Positions 6,056-6,966 of a stretch of DNA of 6,966 bases are shown piece by piece. Origin of the DNA: Candidatus Altarchaeota archaeon (GTDB lineage Archaea; Altiarchaeota; Altiarchaeia; IMC4; SCGC-AAA252-I15); the NCBI GenBank assembly GCA_018815265.1, contig JAHIYG010000172.1, positions 1 through 6,966 on the forward strand, in the 5' to 3' direction. Each line of letters begins with the position of its first letter. Within the stretch, counting starts at the first letter, position 1. Below the pieces are notes generated by a model, which was given only the letters and a program-made list of their open reading frames with translations, did not search any database and was not told the origin of the DNA. The position numbers were made by a program, and so were the translations under genes.

Positions 6056-6634
6056 ATGAAAAAAGACGAACGTGCTCTGGTTCTGGATTATCTTCCAAAA
6101 GGCAAATCTGAAATGCCACCCCACAAGAGAAGACCAGTCGTGCAGGCAGTTGGGGAGAAATACTTCTCACTCCTGGAGTTAACCCCAAAAGAAGGCAAAA
6201 ACTTCGATATCGGAGATAAGATATACATCGGCGATGATGCCAGAGACAAGATAGACCGCGTCGACAGGAGGATAAAGTACGAGTGGTTAACACCCACAGC
6301 AAAGGCTGAACTACCACACATTATCGAAGATATAGTTTCAGGCAATGAGAAGGAGTATGTTAATTTCTTCAATACAGCAGGTTCCCTCACAACTAGATTA
6401 CACAAACTTGAGACACTTCCCAAAATAGGGAAGAAACACAGAGAAGAAATAATCATTGAACGGGAGAGCATACCCTTTGAAAGCTTTGAAGACATGAAAT
6501 CAAGACTTTCACACACGCCAGATCCGGCAAAAGTAATAGTGGAAAAAATAATAGAGGAGCTAAAAGGCGAATCAAAATATTATCTTTTCACCCTGGTTGA
6601 CGGCTCTAGCGCATACATATACAAAAAATCTTAG
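6056..6634 (+). CDS. DUF655 family protein, predicted nucleic-acid binding
   Basis: This 192-residue protein belongs to a family conserved across archaea and usually found beside rpl21e and rpoF. Its biochemical role is not established. The N-terminal part (about 5-95) resembles a small beta-barrel with the family string LVLDYLPKG (8-16), then KRRPVVQAVGEKYFSLLEL (24-42) and GDKIYIGDD (53-61). The central region (about 108-150) carries a helix-hairpin-helix: LETLPKIGKKH (118-128), then FESFEDMKSRL (141-151). HhH motifs bind DNA or RNA backbones without sequence specificity. The C-terminus has the family ending ELKGESKYYLFTL (168-180). The neighbourhood suggests a role in translation or transcription, possibly rRNA; that is inference. 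In many archaea a ksgA-type rRNA dimethyltransferase follows, but here the strand switches. Its TAG overlaps the stop of the minus-strand gene by four bases. Confidence 0.93.
   Translation: MKKDERALVLDYLPKGKSEMPPHKRRPVVQAVGEKYFSLLELTPKEGKNFDIGDKIYIGDDARDKIDRVDRRIKYEWLTPTAKAELPHIIEDIVSGNEKEYVNFFNTAGSLTTRLHKLETLPKIGKKHREEIIIERESIPFESFEDMKSRLSHTPDPAKVIVEKIIEELKGESKYYLFTLVDGSSAYIYKKS
6623..6628 (-). terminator. Oligo-T candidate terminator of the cysteine-rich gene
   Basis: Six consecutive T on the minus strand begin three bases past the final TAA of the cysteine-rich gene. On the plus strand the tract is the Lys-Lys near the C-terminus of the DUF655 protein. No hairpin is seen. Function is inferred from the archaeal oligo-T mechanism. 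Confidence 0.35.
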
Positions 6635-6813
6635 GGCGAGATGCAATAGTGTGTCATGCCGATTACCTTGCATTGGCCACTGCAGCATTCCTTGCTTGAA
6701 GTACATGAGCTGGATTCAGTCTTACAGCATTTGCCACCTATACACTTGCCACCGCATGAGTCTATTCTTGACTTCAAAAATCCTGACTCACAGAAATATT
6801 CCATGACCCTATA
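6631..6813 (-). pseudogene. C-terminal cysteine-rich part of the surface protein, beyond an in-frame stop
   Basis: Sixty codons continue in exactly the same frame after the TAA at 6816-6814 and end at a TAA at 6633-6631. The fragment reads YRVMEYFCES and onward and completes the domain begun upstream. An internal ATG at 6804 would give a separate 57-residue peptide, but it has no signal peptide, TATA box or Shine-Dalgarno site. Counting from that Met, ten cysteines lie at 5, 17, 21, 26, 27, 34, 40, 41, 45 and 54. The last six relevant ones (27, 34, 40, 41, 45, 54) have the spacing C-x6-C-x5-CC-x3-C-x8-C, the pattern of inhibitor-cystine-knot miniproteins. The cysteine pattern and frame are kept intact, which suggests either a recent nonsense mutation, a sequencing error, or readthrough. 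It overlaps the DUF655 stop by four bases. The coding nature is well supported; how it is expressed is not. Confidence 0.65.
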
Positions 6814-6966
6814 TTAGTCTATGCAGTACTCTGACGTCTCAATGTATGTGCTGTTATACAGCAATATCCCAGATACATTTGCTGCATAGTCAAAGTATTT
6901 GATGCCTCCATCCGAGTCAAAACACACAGGAACAGTAGTTGAGGTGGTAGTGAAGGTCTTATTCAC
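6814..6966 (-). CDS. Secreted cysteine-rich 'DSDGG' surface protein, internal part (5' end off window)
   Basis: Fifty codons enter from the right edge and end at an in-frame TAA (6816-6814). The start lies outside the window, and the GTG at 6966 is only the first complete codon. A Thr-rich linker (NKTFTTTSTTVP) leads into VCFDSDGGIKYFDYAANVSG and ends in EYCID. The pattern Cys-x-Asp-Ser-Asp-Gly-Gly, a short strand, then Tyr-Cys-x-Asp is one I recall from extracellular proteins of uncultured archaea. In those it is followed about eight residues later by E-Y-Y/F-C and a Cys-rich tail. The next codons here supply just that (EYFC), so the TAA sits in the middle of a domain. Three N-glycosylation sequons (NKT, NVS, NST) in 50 residues and the Thr-rich linker support an extracellular glycoprotein. 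Function is unknown; adhesion or surface assembly is a guess. Confidence 0.7.
   Translation of the reverse strand: MNKTFTTTSTTVPVCFDSDGGIKYFDYAANVSGILLYNSTYIETSEYCID

Noticed and set aside
6088..6516. Minus-strand open frame of 142 codons
   Set aside because: It is antisense to the DUF655 gene, whose family motifs are clear.
6597..6806. Plus-strand open frame of 69 codons rich in Cys and His
   Set aside because: It overlaps the end of DUF655 and is the antisense image of the cysteine-rich minus-strand gene, which has the better domain match and sequons.
6814..6816. Pyrrolysine or selenocysteine recoding at the internal stop
   Set aside because: Pyrrolysine uses TAG and selenocysteine uses TGA; this codon is TAA. 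TAG also ends ileS, rpoF and DUF655 normally.
1..6966. tRNA, rRNA, CRISPR arrays, insertion sequences or defence genes
   Set aside because: No cloverleaf, repeat-spacer pattern, terminal inverted repeats, transposase or nuclease motifs were found by eye; nearly all bases are accounted for by recognised genes.

Overview
The window is a gene-dense archaeal chromosome segment. The evidence is a replication factor C small subunit of the archaeal/eukaryotic type, ribosomal protein L21e, the RNA polymerase subunit Rpo4 (RpoF), a DUF655 protein, an archaellin-like protein with a class III signal peptide, and TATA-like boxes roughly 25-35 bases ahead of several starts. The cysteine-rich 'DSDGG' surface protein at the right end is of a kind I associate with DPANN-type and other uncultured archaea. 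I cannot assign a lineage more precisely than that.

Layout from left to right. At 1-323 (minus) lies the N-terminal part of an alpha-D-phosphohexomutase (phosphoglucosamine/phosphomannomutase family), cut by the window edge. It is divergent from a 78-residue, highly charged protein of unknown function (394-630, plus). That gene runs tail to tail, with a one-base gap, into rfcS, the clamp-loader small subunit (632-1570, minus). A 54-base divergent promoter region separates rfcS from an archaellin/pilin-like gene (1625-2212, plus). Next comes isoleucyl-tRNA synthetase, ileS (2253-5363, plus). A tight cluster then follows: rpl21e (5419-5700), rpoF/rpo4 (5702-6046) and DUF655 (6056-6634). The last gene is on the minus strand (6631-6966, entering from the right edge). 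It is the C-terminal part of a secreted, cysteine-rich protein and is interrupted by an in-frame TAA.

How the genes fit together. Most are core information-processing genes: DNA replication (RFC), tRNA charging (IleRS), ribosome (L21e) and transcription (Rpo4). L21e-Rpo4-DUF655 is a neighbourhood seen widely in archaea and is probably co-transcribed. Genes that appear to start a transcript have a TATA-like box close to the start codon and no clear Shine-Dalgarno sequence, which suggests leaderless or short-leader mRNAs. The two internal genes of the L21e cluster do have Shine-Dalgarno sequences. Two genes, the archaellin-like protein and the cysteine-rich protein, are cell-surface proteins set among the housekeeping genes.

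The points most worth a second look are: the non-canonical class I signature in IleRS (Ala-Leu-His-His where HIGH is expected); the single in-frame TAA in the cysteine-rich surface protein; and the cysteine spacing at that protein's C-terminus, which matches an inhibitor-cystine-knot (knottin) pattern.
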